Translations under genes and position numbers: made by a program | Origin: Alistipes sp. | GTDB taxonomy: Bacteria; Bacteroidota; Bacteroidia; Bacteroidales; Rikenellaceae | NCBI GenBank assembly: GCA_022767745.1 | Contig: JALENN010000006.1 | Location: forward strand, 372,001-436,000 | Direction of reading: 5' to 3' | Length of the DNA stretch: 64,000 bases | Notes under the pieces: model-generated | The model's input: the letters and a program-made list of their open reading frames with translations, nothing else | Databases searched by the model: none | What the model was told of the DNA's origin: nothing | Part shown: positions 18,497 to 27,093 of the stretch, one piece after another | Numbering within the stretch: position 1 is the stretch's first letter | Layout: each line of letters begins with the position of its first letter

Positions 18497-20260
18497 ATGA
18501 AATTCACAACCGGAAAGATCCTTGCGGTGACGGCCGTCGCCGCGACGTTGCTGGCCGCATCGTGCGGCGGCAACACCACCCCTGTGGAGACCTTTGCCGA
18601 AGCGGCCGACCCCGTAGCCGCCGACTCGACGGCATGGGACGGCGTAAAGAAGGGCCTCAACGCCATGTGGGGCAGCACCGACCGCCTCTACGGCCGCTCG
18701 GTACCCCCCTCGGAGCAGGGCCCCAAGAGCATACGCCTGACGGCATGGCGCGGCGAGCGTGTCTCGGCGCAGGCCGTGCTGTGGAGCGCTTCGGGCGCCG
18801 CGGGAATAGTCTGCACGGCGGGTGACTTCACCTCCGACGCGGCCACCCTCCCCGCCTCGATAGCCACGGCGCGATTCGTGCGCTACACCATCGCCGACAA
18901 GAGCGACCCCAAGTGCATCTGCCCCCGCCCGAAGGACCACCCCGCCGTACTGCAGCCCGACATGCTCGACTCGCTCTCGCGCTTCGACATGGCGGCCCGC
19001 ACCACGCGCCCCGTGTGGATCACGGTCAACGTTCCGGCCGATGCCCCCGCGGGCATCTACCGCTCGCACATAACGGTTACGCGCGCCGACGGCTGGGGCA
19101 AGATACGCCTGCCCTTCGAGCTTGAGGTGCAGGACCACACGCTGCCCGCCGCCTCGGAGTGGCAGTACCACCTCGACCTGTGGCAGCATCCCGCCGCCGT
19201 GGCCCGCGCCGAGGGCGTGGAGCTGTGGAGCGACGCCCACTTCGACGCCCTGCGCCGCACGATGCAGCCGCTGGCCGCCGCCGGACAGAAGGTCATCACG
19301 GCCACGCTGAACAAGGACCCCTGGAACCACCAGTGCTACGACGCCTACGACGACATGATCCTCTGGACGCTGAACGCCGACGGCACGTGGAGCTACGACT
19401 ACAAGGTGTTCGACCGCTGGGTCGAGCTGATGCTCTCGCTGGGCATCGACGGCATGATCAACTGCTACTCGATGGTGCCGTGGAACAACGAGCTGGTATA
19501 TACCGACGAGGCCAAGGGTGAGAAGGTCACCGTCAAGGCCGAGCCGGGCACGCCCGAGTTCGAGCGCATGTGGACGCCCTTCCTCAAGGACTTCAAGTCG
19601 CACCTCGCCGCCAAGGGATGGCTCGAGAAGACCAACATAGCCATGGACGAGCGCTCGCCCGAGGCGATGGACGCCGCCGTGAAGGTACTCGAGAAGTGCG
19701 CCCCCGAGATGGGCTTCGCCCTGGCCGACAACCACGCCTCGTACAAGCGCTACACGATGATGCGCGACGTCTGCATCTCGCTGCAGCAGGGAGCCGACCG
19801 CGCCGACCTCGACAAGCGCCGCGAGGAGGGCTTCTCAACCACGTTCTACGTATGCTGCGGACCCCACTTCCCCAACACGTTCACCTACTCGAACCCCTGG
19901 GAGACCGAGCTGCTGACGTGGTATGGTCTGGCCGCGGGCTTCGACGGCATGCTGCGCTGGGCCTACAACTCATATCCGGCCGACCCGGCCGTCGATTCGC
20001 GCTTCGGCGGCTTCCCGTCGGGTGACACCTACTTCATCTACCCGGGCGCCCGCTCGTCGATACGTCTCGAGAAGCTCGTAGAGGGCATACAGAACGTCGA
20101 GAAGGTACGCCTGCTGCGCGCCGAGAACCCCGACGCCGTGAAGGAGGTGGATGCCGTGCTGAAGGAGATGCTCGGCGTAAACATCCTCGACCCCAAGCAG
20201 CCGTGGCTCGACCTCACCTGCCGCGCCCGCAAGGCTCTCGACGAGGCTTCGCGCAAGTAA
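18497..20260 (+). CDS. DUF4091/GH123-like secreted lipoprotein
   Basis: Lipobox LLAASC; WITVNVPADAPAGIYRSHITVTRADG, DHTLPAASEWQYHLDLWQHP, C-terminal DUF4091-like YPADPAVDSRFGGFPSGDTYFIYPGARSSIRLEKLVEGIQ. Confidence 0.8.
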   Translation: MKFTTGKILAVTAVAATLLAASCGGNTTPVETFAEAADPVAADSTAWDGVKKGLNAMWGSTDRLYGRSVPPSEQGPKSIRLTAWRGERVSAQAVLWSASGAAGIVCTAGDFTSDAATLPASIATARFVRYTIADKSDPKCICPRPKDHPAVLQPDMLDSLSRFDMAARTTRPVWITVNVPADAPAGIYRSHITVTRADGWGKIRLPFELEVQDHTLPAASEWQYHLDLWQHPAAVARAEGVELWSDAHFDALRRTMQPLAAAGQKVITATLNKDPWNHQCYDAYDDMILWTLNADGTWSYDYKVFDRWVELMLSLGIDGMINCYSMVPWNNELVYTDEAKGEKVTVKAEPGTPEFERMWTPFLKDFKSHLAAKGWLEKTNIAMDERSPEAMDAAVKVLEKCAPEMGFALADNHASYKRYTMMRDVCISLQQGADRADLDKRREEGFSTTFYVCCGPHFPNTFTYSNPWETELLTWYGLAAGFDGMLRWAYNSYPADPAVDSRFGGFPSGDTYFIYPGARSSIRLEKLVEGIQNVEKVRLLRAENPDAVKEVDAVLKEMLGVNILDPKQPWLDLTCRARKALDEASRK

Positions 20261-20279
20261 CACTTCTTAGTGCCAAACA

Positions 20280-20319
20280 GGCGGGACGGATGCCACGACG
20301 GTGTCCGTCCCGTCTTTTT
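20280..20319 (+). terminator. intrinsic terminator
   Basis: GGCGGGACGGA...TCCGTCCCGTCTTTTT. Confidence 0.75.
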
Positions 20320-20480
20320 ACACCGCGGCGGCGCCGTGGCCGACCCCGCGAAGGCGGAGAGGGCATCGTGCGCGGCGGCGCAAAAAAAATATGGCCGTTT
20401 GCGATTTATCGAGTAACTTTGCATTGCTGCCCCCGAAAGCGGTGGCAACGACCTGAACAAGACACAAAAACAACTCATCT

Positions 20481-21536
20481 ATGGAAGAGCAGATAAGAGA
20501 AATCCTGTCGGGTGTGGTACACCCCGAGACACAGGAGAACATCGTCGCGGCGGGTATCGTCGAGTCGATCACATCCGATGGAGGCAACACCGTCGTCATG
20601 TTGTGCTTCCCCAAGCCGCGCGACCCCTTCGCCGCACGCATACGCACACAGGCACAGCAGATGATCGAGCGCGCCATCCCCGCACTGAAGGACCACCTTA
20701 CGGTGGTAGTCAAGGAGTCGGCGCCGCGGCCCCAGCCGCCGCAGCGCGAGAGCACCACAAAGAGCGTGCGCCACATCATAGCCGTAGCCTCGGGCAAGGG
20801 CGGCGTGGGCAAGTCGACCGTCACGGCCAACCTGGCCATCGCCCTGCGCAACATGGGCTACCGCACGGGTATCCTCGACGCCGACATATACGGCCCGTCG
20901 CAGCCCAAGATGTTCGGCATCGAGGGCTATGTGCCCGACGCCGTGCAGGAGAACGGCCAGGACTACATCGTGCCGGCGCAGAGCTTCGGCATCGAACTCA
21001 TGTCAATAGGCTTCTTCATCCGTCCCGACGACGCTCTGATGTGGCGCGGCGCCATGGCCACCAACGCCCTGAAGCAGCTGCTGCACCAGACGCTGTGGGG
21101 CGAACTCGACTACCTGCTTATCGACATGCCGCCGGGAACGGGCGACATACACCTGACGATAATCTCGGACCTGAAGCTCGACGGCGCCGTCATCGTCTCA
21201 ACGCCGCAGCAGGTTGCCGTGGCCGATGTCGTGCGCGGCGTGCAGATGTTCCGCCACCCGCAGGTAAACGTGCCGGTGCTGGGCATCATCGAGAACATGT
21301 CGTGGTTCACGCCCAAGGAGCTGCCCGACAACCGCTACTACATCTTCGGCCGCGGCGGGGCGAAGCGTTACGCCGCCGAGTGCGACGCACCGTTCCTGGG
21401 CGAGATACCCGTCATACAGTCCATCATGCAGGGTTCTGACGAAGGCCGCCCCTCGTCGCTGGACGACGCACAGGTCGAGCAGCACTACCGCGAAGTTGCC
21501 GCACACATTGTTGACAACACCCCCGAAAGGTGTTGA
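20481..21536 (+). CDS. apbC: Mrp/NBP35 family ATP-binding Fe-S carrier protein
   Basis: IAVASGKGGVGKSTVTANLAIAL, DADIYGPSQPKMFG, LLIDMPPGTGDIHLT. Confidence 0.93.
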   Translation: MEEQIREILSGVVHPETQENIVAAGIVESITSDGGNTVVMLCFPKPRDPFAARIRTQAQQMIERAIPALKDHLTVVVKESAPRPQPPQRESTTKSVRHIIAVASGKGGVGKSTVTANLAIALRNMGYRTGILDADIYGPSQPKMFGIEGYVPDAVQENGQDYIVPAQSFGIELMSIGFFIRPDDALMWRGAMATNALKQLLHQTLWGELDYLLIDMPPGTGDIHLTIISDLKLDGAVIVSTPQQVAVADVVRGVQMFRHPQVNVPVLGIIENMSWFTPKELPDNRYYIFGRGGAKRYAAECDAPFLGEIPVIQSIMQGSDEGRPSSLDDAQVEQHYREVAAHIVDNTPERC

Positions 21537-21968
21537 AAAGGATGTAGAAAACCGTATGAAAACTTTCGATAACTTTTACGGCCTAAAAACGTGCTCCGAA
21601 GCAACTCACTGCAACAGAGCAGCCATGTGCGAAAGCAAATTTTCGGGCCGGAAAATATTAAAAATCTTTCACACGGTTTTCAACCGGAAATCGGGGCCGG
21701 CTTTTGAAATCTTTTCGCTGTTGATATGTGGAAAAGTTTTTCGACACAGCCCCCGATTATGTTGACAAGCCGTCGGCGCACCGCATAACCCACTCACGGG
21801 CAGTGCGGTGCCGCGCCGAGGCAAACCACTCTTATCACCAACGCCCGCAGACGAAATTGTCGATAAAATTCCCGCTCAAAAGATATCGACACTATCAACA
21901 GCCTTTATTATTAATATTCTTTATTTATTTAATTAAATAAAAGTATAAAAAAGTAAAAATCTTATGTT
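21531..21968. promoter_or_regulatory. cluster of DnaA-box-like 9-mers beside a ~60-bp near-pure A/T tract (candidate oriC/DnaA-binding locus)
   Basis: TTWTCNACA-like sites at 21531, 21543, 21719, 21727, 21738, 21760, 21858, 21883, 21892; A/T tract ~21903-21960. Confidence 0.45.
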
Positions 21969-21972
21969 GACA

Positions 21973-22260
21973 ACATTTCATGGCGCGATGTGTTCGGAGT
22001 GCGAATCCGCTGCAAATCCGCGCTACAACGGTCGGATGTGCTGAAACATTTTTCGAGGCGCGATAGAAGCTGGGTCGTGATCCGCTGCAAATCTGCGCTA
22101 CGACGGTTGGATGTGCTGAAACATTTTTCAAGGCGCGATGGATGCTGGGTCGTGATCCGCGGCTGATCTGCGCTACGACGGTCGGATGTGCTGAAACATT
22201 TTTCAAGGCGCGATGGATGCTGGGCCGTAATCCGCGGCTGATCCGCGTTACTACGGTCGG
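21973..22260 (+). repeat. tandem repeat array, 4 copies of ~73-75 bp plus degenerate copies to ~22370; homologous core to the 6.67-7.0 kb array
   Basis: Units start at 21973, 22046, 22121, 22196: acatttttcaaggcgcgatggatgctgggtcgtgatccgcggctgatctgcgctacgacggtcggatgtgctgaa. Confidence 0.92.
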
Positions 22261-22544
22261 GGGGAATATTATATGCAGAGGTGGAATCCGCGCTGCAATG
22301 CCGGAAAGTGTTGAAATTGTATGCCGAGGGAAAATCCGTACTGCGAAGTTCAAAGACACTGAAAAATATATTCCCCTAAAAACGCGGCCACCGATATTGG
22401 TCCCCTGTTCCGCACATACCGTTCCGCGGCCGTCATTAGGGGGAGAGGTGCCGGATGTTGAAATGTATGTTGAAACATATGTTGAAATCCCGCGCGAAAC
22501 ATTTACGGGGTATATACCATAACATGTAAAAAGCTGAAGAATCA

Positions 22545-23984
22545 ATGAAACGGTTTTTGACATCACTTGTGGCGCTGTGCGCCATGCCGCTGCTGCTCTT
22601 CGGACAGGAGGAGCTGCCGTACCTCGAGGCGCGGAAGGATGCCTCGGGCCGCTACGGCTATTTCGACGAGGAGGGCAACAACGTAATACCCTGCATCTTC
22701 GACTGGGCGTTATCCTTTTCGCACAGGGATGTTGTTTCCAAAGTCAAGTCAGACGGTTTGTATTACCTGATCGACCGCAGCGGCCGTATTTTTCTGGGCG
22801 AGGGTTACGAAAACTCCCCCGATGTTTACGACCATTTCGCCTGCGTGCAGCCCGACGACGACAGCGGGCATTACATCATCGACTTTGCGGGCCGCCGCCT
22901 CTCGCCCGAGGGGTGGAGTGTCATTCCCGTCGAGCGTGACTCCTGGTACGGTGACCCCGTTCTCTTCGCGATGGCCCCCCTCGGCGACGAGCAGAACGGA
23001 TATTACCTTGCCGACTTCAGGTTCGAACCCCTCTCCGAGGTTCGTGCCTCGAAGTACCGCCACATGGTCTACTGTCCCGAGGTGATAGAGTATACCGACC
23101 GGAGTGACGGTGCCCTGTGCTACGGCGTGATGAACGCTGCGGGCGAGGTGCTTGTCGAGGCTGGGCCTGGCACTGAATGGCTTGACGAGGAGCGCCTTTC
23201 GAACCTTGACGAGTCATACGACTTGATCAGGAAGTCGGGTACCTACGGACTCTACAGCGACGAGGAGCAGAATAACGAGATGGTGTTTATCCTCTGCTCG
23301 GGTGACGGCAAGTCGTTTTTGTGCGACATCACGGGCCAGGAGGTTGTGCCGTTGCAGAAGGCCAATTCGCATCTGGCCTTCTATAAACGCAATATCAAGG
23401 ATTACATAGCACCATATCTGCGCCACCATCAGCAGAACCGCGAACGTTTCGCCGAGCGCGTTGCCGCACCCTTCGACAGCTGCGAGGCCTGGGCCCTCGA
23501 ACTTGCGCCGAAGGCCGTCCCGACGGAAAGCGTGGCTCTGGCCGACAGGAAGGAGGCCGCTTCTGACGATGGCGTGGACGGATTTTTCGGTATGGCTGCG
23601 GCCATGGCGGGCGCCACGGTCGACAGGTCGGAGCGGGAGGCTGCGGAGAAGGCGGAAGAGGCGAAACCCGTCAAGGGTGCCATCCCCGAGTCGTATGATC
23701 TCTTCTTTGCCAGCGAGAAGGGAGGCATCATCCGTCTTGTGGGTGACATGTATGCCGGTTCCAATATTTTGATGGTGTTCGACCTTAATGACAAGGTGCT
23801 CTTCACCAGCAACAGCGATATTACCCATAAGGACGGTTACTTTACGTTCCATGACATCGACGACAGCAGTGTCACGGTGAAGGTGAAGGATGACTGGAGC
23901 AGCGTCACCTTCGGTGGCAAGGTCTATGACATGTCGATGACGCGGGATGAGATGGCGCGCATGCTCGGGATATTGGCCAGGTAA
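22545..23984 (+). CDS. secreted WG-repeat-like hypothetical protein
   Basis: Signal peptide; ASGRYGYFDEEGNNVIPCIFD, YYLIDRSGRIF, YGVMNAAGEVLVE. Confidence 0.6.
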   Translation: MKRFLTSLVALCAMPLLLFGQEELPYLEARKDASGRYGYFDEEGNNVIPCIFDWALSFSHRDVVSKVKSDGLYYLIDRSGRIFLGEGYENSPDVYDHFACVQPDDDSGHYIIDFAGRRLSPEGWSVIPVERDSWYGDPVLFAMAPLGDEQNGYYLADFRFEPLSEVRASKYRHMVYCPEVIEYTDRSDGALCYGVMNAAGEVLVEAGPGTEWLDEERLSNLDESYDLIRKSGTYGLYSDEEQNNEMVFILCSGDGKSFLCDITGQEVVPLQKANSHLAFYKRNIKDYIAPYLRHHQQNRERFAERVAAPFDSCEAWALELAPKAVPTESVALADRKEAASDDGVDGFFGMAAAMAGATVDRSEREAAEKAEEAKPVKGAIPESYDLFFASEKGGIIRLVGDMYAGSNILMVFDLNDKVLFTSNSDITHKDGYFTFHDIDDSSVTVKVKDDWSSVTFGGKVYDMSMTRDEMARMLGILAR

Positions 23985-24004
23985 CAGGTATTTGGAATTT
24001 TTAG

Positions 24005-24028
24005 CGGGGCGGATGTAATTCCGCCCCG
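24005..24028 (+). terminator. hairpin terminator
   Basis: CGGGGCGGA-tgtaat-TCCGCCCCG then TTTCGT. Confidence 0.6.
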
Positions 24029-24072
24029 TTTCGTGCGACCATATATATGCCGGCGCAGCTGCCGGTGGAACT

Positions 24073-24570
24073 ATGACTGAAAAAAACTCAATGGAACGCA
24101 GTGACGAGGAGTTCGCCCGGGTTGTGGGCCAGTACCGCGCCGTAATATACAAGGTGTGCAGCATGTACGCCGACAGCGGCGACGAGCTGGCCGACTACTT
24201 CCAGGAGGTGCTCGTCAACATGTGGCGCGGCTGGCGCAGTTTCCGCGGCGAGTGCGCCCTCTCGACGTGGGTCTACCGCGTGGCGCTCTACACGTGCGTG
24301 TCGTTCGTGCGCCGCAAGAGCTCGCGTCCGCGCAGCGTGCCGCTGCCAGTCGACCTGGGCATCGAGGCCGAGGCCGAGCGTGCTCCCATGCTGCGCGAGC
24401 TGTACCGTCTGATAGGGCGTCTGAACCGCTTCGACAGGGCTCTGATACTGCTCTGGCTCGAGGAACGCCCCTATGCCGAGATAGCCGAGATCATGGGTAT
24501 CTCGAAGGCCAACGTGGCGGTTAAGATCCTACGCATCAAGGAGCGGCTCAAGCGCATGAGCGAGGAGTGA
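24073..24570 (+). CDS. ECF-type RNA polymerase sigma factor
   Basis: ELADYFQEVLVNMWRGWRSFRGECALSTWVYRVALYTCVSFVRR; sigma4 ALILLWLEERPYAEIAEIMGISKANVAVKILRIKERL. Confidence 0.9.
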   Translation: MTEKNSMERSDEEFARVVGQYRAVIYKVCSMYADSGDELADYFQEVLVNMWRGWRSFRGECALSTWVYRVALYTCVSFVRRKSSRPRSVPLPVDLGIEAEAERAPMLRELYRLIGRLNRFDRALILLWLEERPYAEIAEIMGISKANVAVKILRIKERLKRMSEE

Positions 24571-24669
24571 CGCGCGGCGGGGAACGTATTATTGGTTTAT
24601 GGTGTGCGGTGCGGCTGCGGTGTCCGTGGTTTAGGGGCAGCGGCTGCGGCGCAGGAAAGGATAACGGAG

Positions 24670-25347
24670 ATGAAGAATCTGGATATTGACGAGATAAGGC
24701 GCGAGTGGTCGGAGTATTCGCGCCGTGTTGAGGAGCGTACCGAGAGCATGGTCACGCCCGAGGCGCTGCGCCGTTCGATCGGCAGCGACGCGCGCGTGCT
24801 GCGCCGCTACGGGTGGATCAACCTTGTGGGCGGCATGGCCATCATACCCTTCATCGTGTGGTACGTGGCGCACCGGCATGGCACGGGGACATTCTTCTGG
24901 CTCTTTGTGGCGGGGCTGGCCGTGGCGGCACTCTTTTCGGTCTATCAGGTTGTAGTCTATCACCGTGCCGGACGCATCAATGCGGGCGTCGTGCAGCGCG
25001 CGGGGGCGGTTATGCGATACATGCGCATCGAGCGGCTGCTTACGATCGCCATCTACGGCTACATGTTCGGCATGCTTATGTACATGCTCGTGGGCAACAT
25101 CTTCGGCCGCGGCGGCACCGATGACGTGGCGCTGTTCGTGCGTTGCCTTGCGGCGTCGCTTGCCATATTCGCCGCGGGCGTGGCCGTTTCGTGGCGCATA
25201 ATGCGCTGGGAGCACTCGCGCCTGCAGCGCATCGACCGCGCCGCCCGCGAACTCGAGGAGTTTCTGAGCGACGGCGGCCATGACGGCACTCTCGACGGTG
25301 AGGATGCCGAGGAGGGCCCCGACGCCGCGCATGCTGCGGAGAGATGA
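24670..25347 (+). CDS. membrane protein downstream of ECF sigma factor
   Basis: MKNLDIDEIRREWSEYSRRVEERTESM plus 4 predicted hydrophobic segments. Confidence 0.65.
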   Translation: MKNLDIDEIRREWSEYSRRVEERTESMVTPEALRRSIGSDARVLRRYGWINLVGGMAIIPFIVWYVAHRHGTGTFFWLFVAGLAVAALFSVYQVVVYHRAGRINAGVVQRAGAVMRYMRIERLLTIAIYGYMFGMLMYMLVGNIFGRGGTDDVALFVRCLAASLAIFAAGVAVSWRIMRWEHSRLQRIDRAARELEEFLSDGGHDGTLDGEDAEEGPDAAHAAER

Positions 25348-25469
25348 TCCTGCGGCGGCGGCCCTTTTCGGCGCCTGAAGGGGAAAAGTGCGGTGCTGCG
25401 GTCGGCGGAGCGGAAAAATTCACTAATTTAGTGGCATCCGTAATTTTCCCAACCCAAAGAGTCAGTGCG

Positions 25470-27011
25470 ATGAAAGCTAACATCTTGTTGCCTGTATGCT
25501 GTCTGGCTGCGGCGCAGAGTGCGCATACGGCCATGGCCTCTCCCGGCGGCCGTGGCAGGCAGGCCAAACCCAACATAATCTACATCCTGGCCGACGACCT
25601 CGGCTATGGCGACCTCGGCTGCTACGGGCAGCAGCGTATCGAGACGCCCAACATCGACCGTCTGGCGCGCGAGGGCATGCGCTTCACCAACCACTATTCG
25701 GGTCAGGCCGTGTCGGCGCCGTCGCGTTGCGTGCTGCTGACGGGACTGCACACGGGCCACGCCTACATCCGCGGCAACGACGAGATGGCCTCGCGCGGCG
25801 ACGTGTGGAGCCACGAGGCCATGCTGGCCGACTCGACGCTGGAGGGTCAGCGTCCCGTTCCGGCCTCTACGGTGATGATACCCGCAAGGCTTAAGGAGGG
25901 GGGCTACACCATGGCCTGCATCGGCAAGTGGGGCCTCGGCTACCCGGGTTCGGAGAGCACGCCAGGGAAGATGGGCTTCGACTTCTTCTACGGCTACAAC
26001 TGCCAGCGTCAGGCCCACACCTACTACCCTCCGTTCCTCTATCGCAACGACCGTCGCGAGTATCTCGACAACGGCATAGTGGCGCCGGGCACGAAGCTCG
26101 ACGCCGGGGCCGACCCGCGCAGCGTGGAGAGCTATGCGAAGTACACGCAGAGGGATTTTGCCCCCGACCTGATGTTCCGCGAGATAATGTCGTTCGTCGA
26201 GCGCGAGAAGGATGGTCCGTTCGCGCTCTTCTGGACCAACCCCATGCCACACGTACCGCTGCAGGCGCCCGAGGGGTGGGTAAGGCATTACGTCGATAAG
26301 TTCGGCGACGAGGATCCCTACACGGGCGGCAGCGGTTACTACCCGTGCCGCTATCCGCATGCCACCTATGCGGCCATGATAAGCTATTTCGACTATCAGG
26401 TCGGATGCCTCGTGCGCCGTCTCAAGGAGCTGGGCATATATGACAACACGCTGATAATCTTCACGAGCGACAACGGTCCCACCTTCAACGGCGGCTCCGA
26501 CTCGCCCTACTTCGACAGCGCGCGTCCGTTCCGCAGCGAGGCGGGATGGGGCAAGGCGTCGCTGCGCGAGGGCGGCATACGGGTGCCGATGATAGCGTCG
26601 TGGCCGGGTGTGATCGAGGCTGGCAGCACGTCGGACCTGCTGTGCGCCTTCTGGGACATGATGCCCACGATGTGCGAGATTGCGGGTGTGGAGTCTCCCG
26701 CCACCGACGGCATCAGCATACTGCCCACGCTGCAGGGGCGCGACCGCCGTCAGCGGCACCACGAATACCTCTACTGGGAGTATCCCGAGGCTGGGGGTCA
26801 GAAGGCGCTGCGCATGGGCCGCTGGAAGGCCTTCGTCAGGGACATACGCAAGGGTGGCCGCAAGGTCGAGCTCTACGACCTGTCGGTGGACGGCCGCGAG
26901 CAGCACGACGTGGCGGCCGAGCATCCCGATGTCGTGGAGCGCGTCCTCGATATCTTCCGCGCCGAGCATACCGACTCCGATATAGCGTCGTTCAACCTTC
27001 CCGTGTGGTAG
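25470..27011 (+). CDS. secreted sulfatase (arylsulfatase A-like, Ser-type active site)
   Basis: PNIIYILADDLGYGDLGCYGQQRIETPNIDRLA; VSAPSRCVLLTGLHTG. Confidence 0.93.
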   Translation: MKANILLPVCCLAAAQSAHTAMASPGGRGRQAKPNIIYILADDLGYGDLGCYGQQRIETPNIDRLAREGMRFTNHYSGQAVSAPSRCVLLTGLHTGHAYIRGNDEMASRGDVWSHEAMLADSTLEGQRPVPASTVMIPARLKEGGYTMACIGKWGLGYPGSESTPGKMGFDFFYGYNCQRQAHTYYPPFLYRNDRREYLDNGIVAPGTKLDAGADPRSVESYAKYTQRDFAPDLMFREIMSFVEREKDGPFALFWTNPMPHVPLQAPEGWVRHYVDKFGDEDPYTGGSGYYPCRYPHATYAAMISYFDYQVGCLVRRLKELGIYDNTLIIFTSDNGPTFNGGSDSPYFDSARPFRSEAGWGKASLREGGIRVPMIASWPGVIEAGSTSDLLCAFWDMMPTMCEIAGVESPATDGISILPTLQGRDRRQRHHEYLYWEYPEAGGQKALRMGRWKAFVRDIRKGGRKVELYDLSVDGREQHDVAAEHPDVVERVLDIFRAEHTDSDIASFNLPVW

Positions 27012-27033
27012 GTCGAGCTGGCGCTTTACGGCA

Positions 27034-27078
27034 ACGGCCGCCGTCCCCAAAGATGCAGGGGCGGCGGCCGTCACTTTT
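27034..27078. terminator. terminator between convergent genes
   Basis: ACGGCCGCCGTCCCC-...-GGGGCGGCGGCCGT then CACTTTTT. Confidence 0.8.
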
Positions 27079-27093
27079 TGCCCGACACGGGGG

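Noticed and set aside
21973-22260. Possible CRISPR array
   Set aside because: 75-bp units are similar across their full length with no unique spacers.
21925-22566. 213-aa minus-strand ORF with repeats (HRALKNVSAHPTVVAQISRGSRPSI)x4, and plus-strand ORF 22142-22522
   Set aside because: Open frame is a by-product of 75-bp (multiple of 3) tandem repeats; no plausible start/RBS and the first unit is 73 bp; treated as non-coding repeat.
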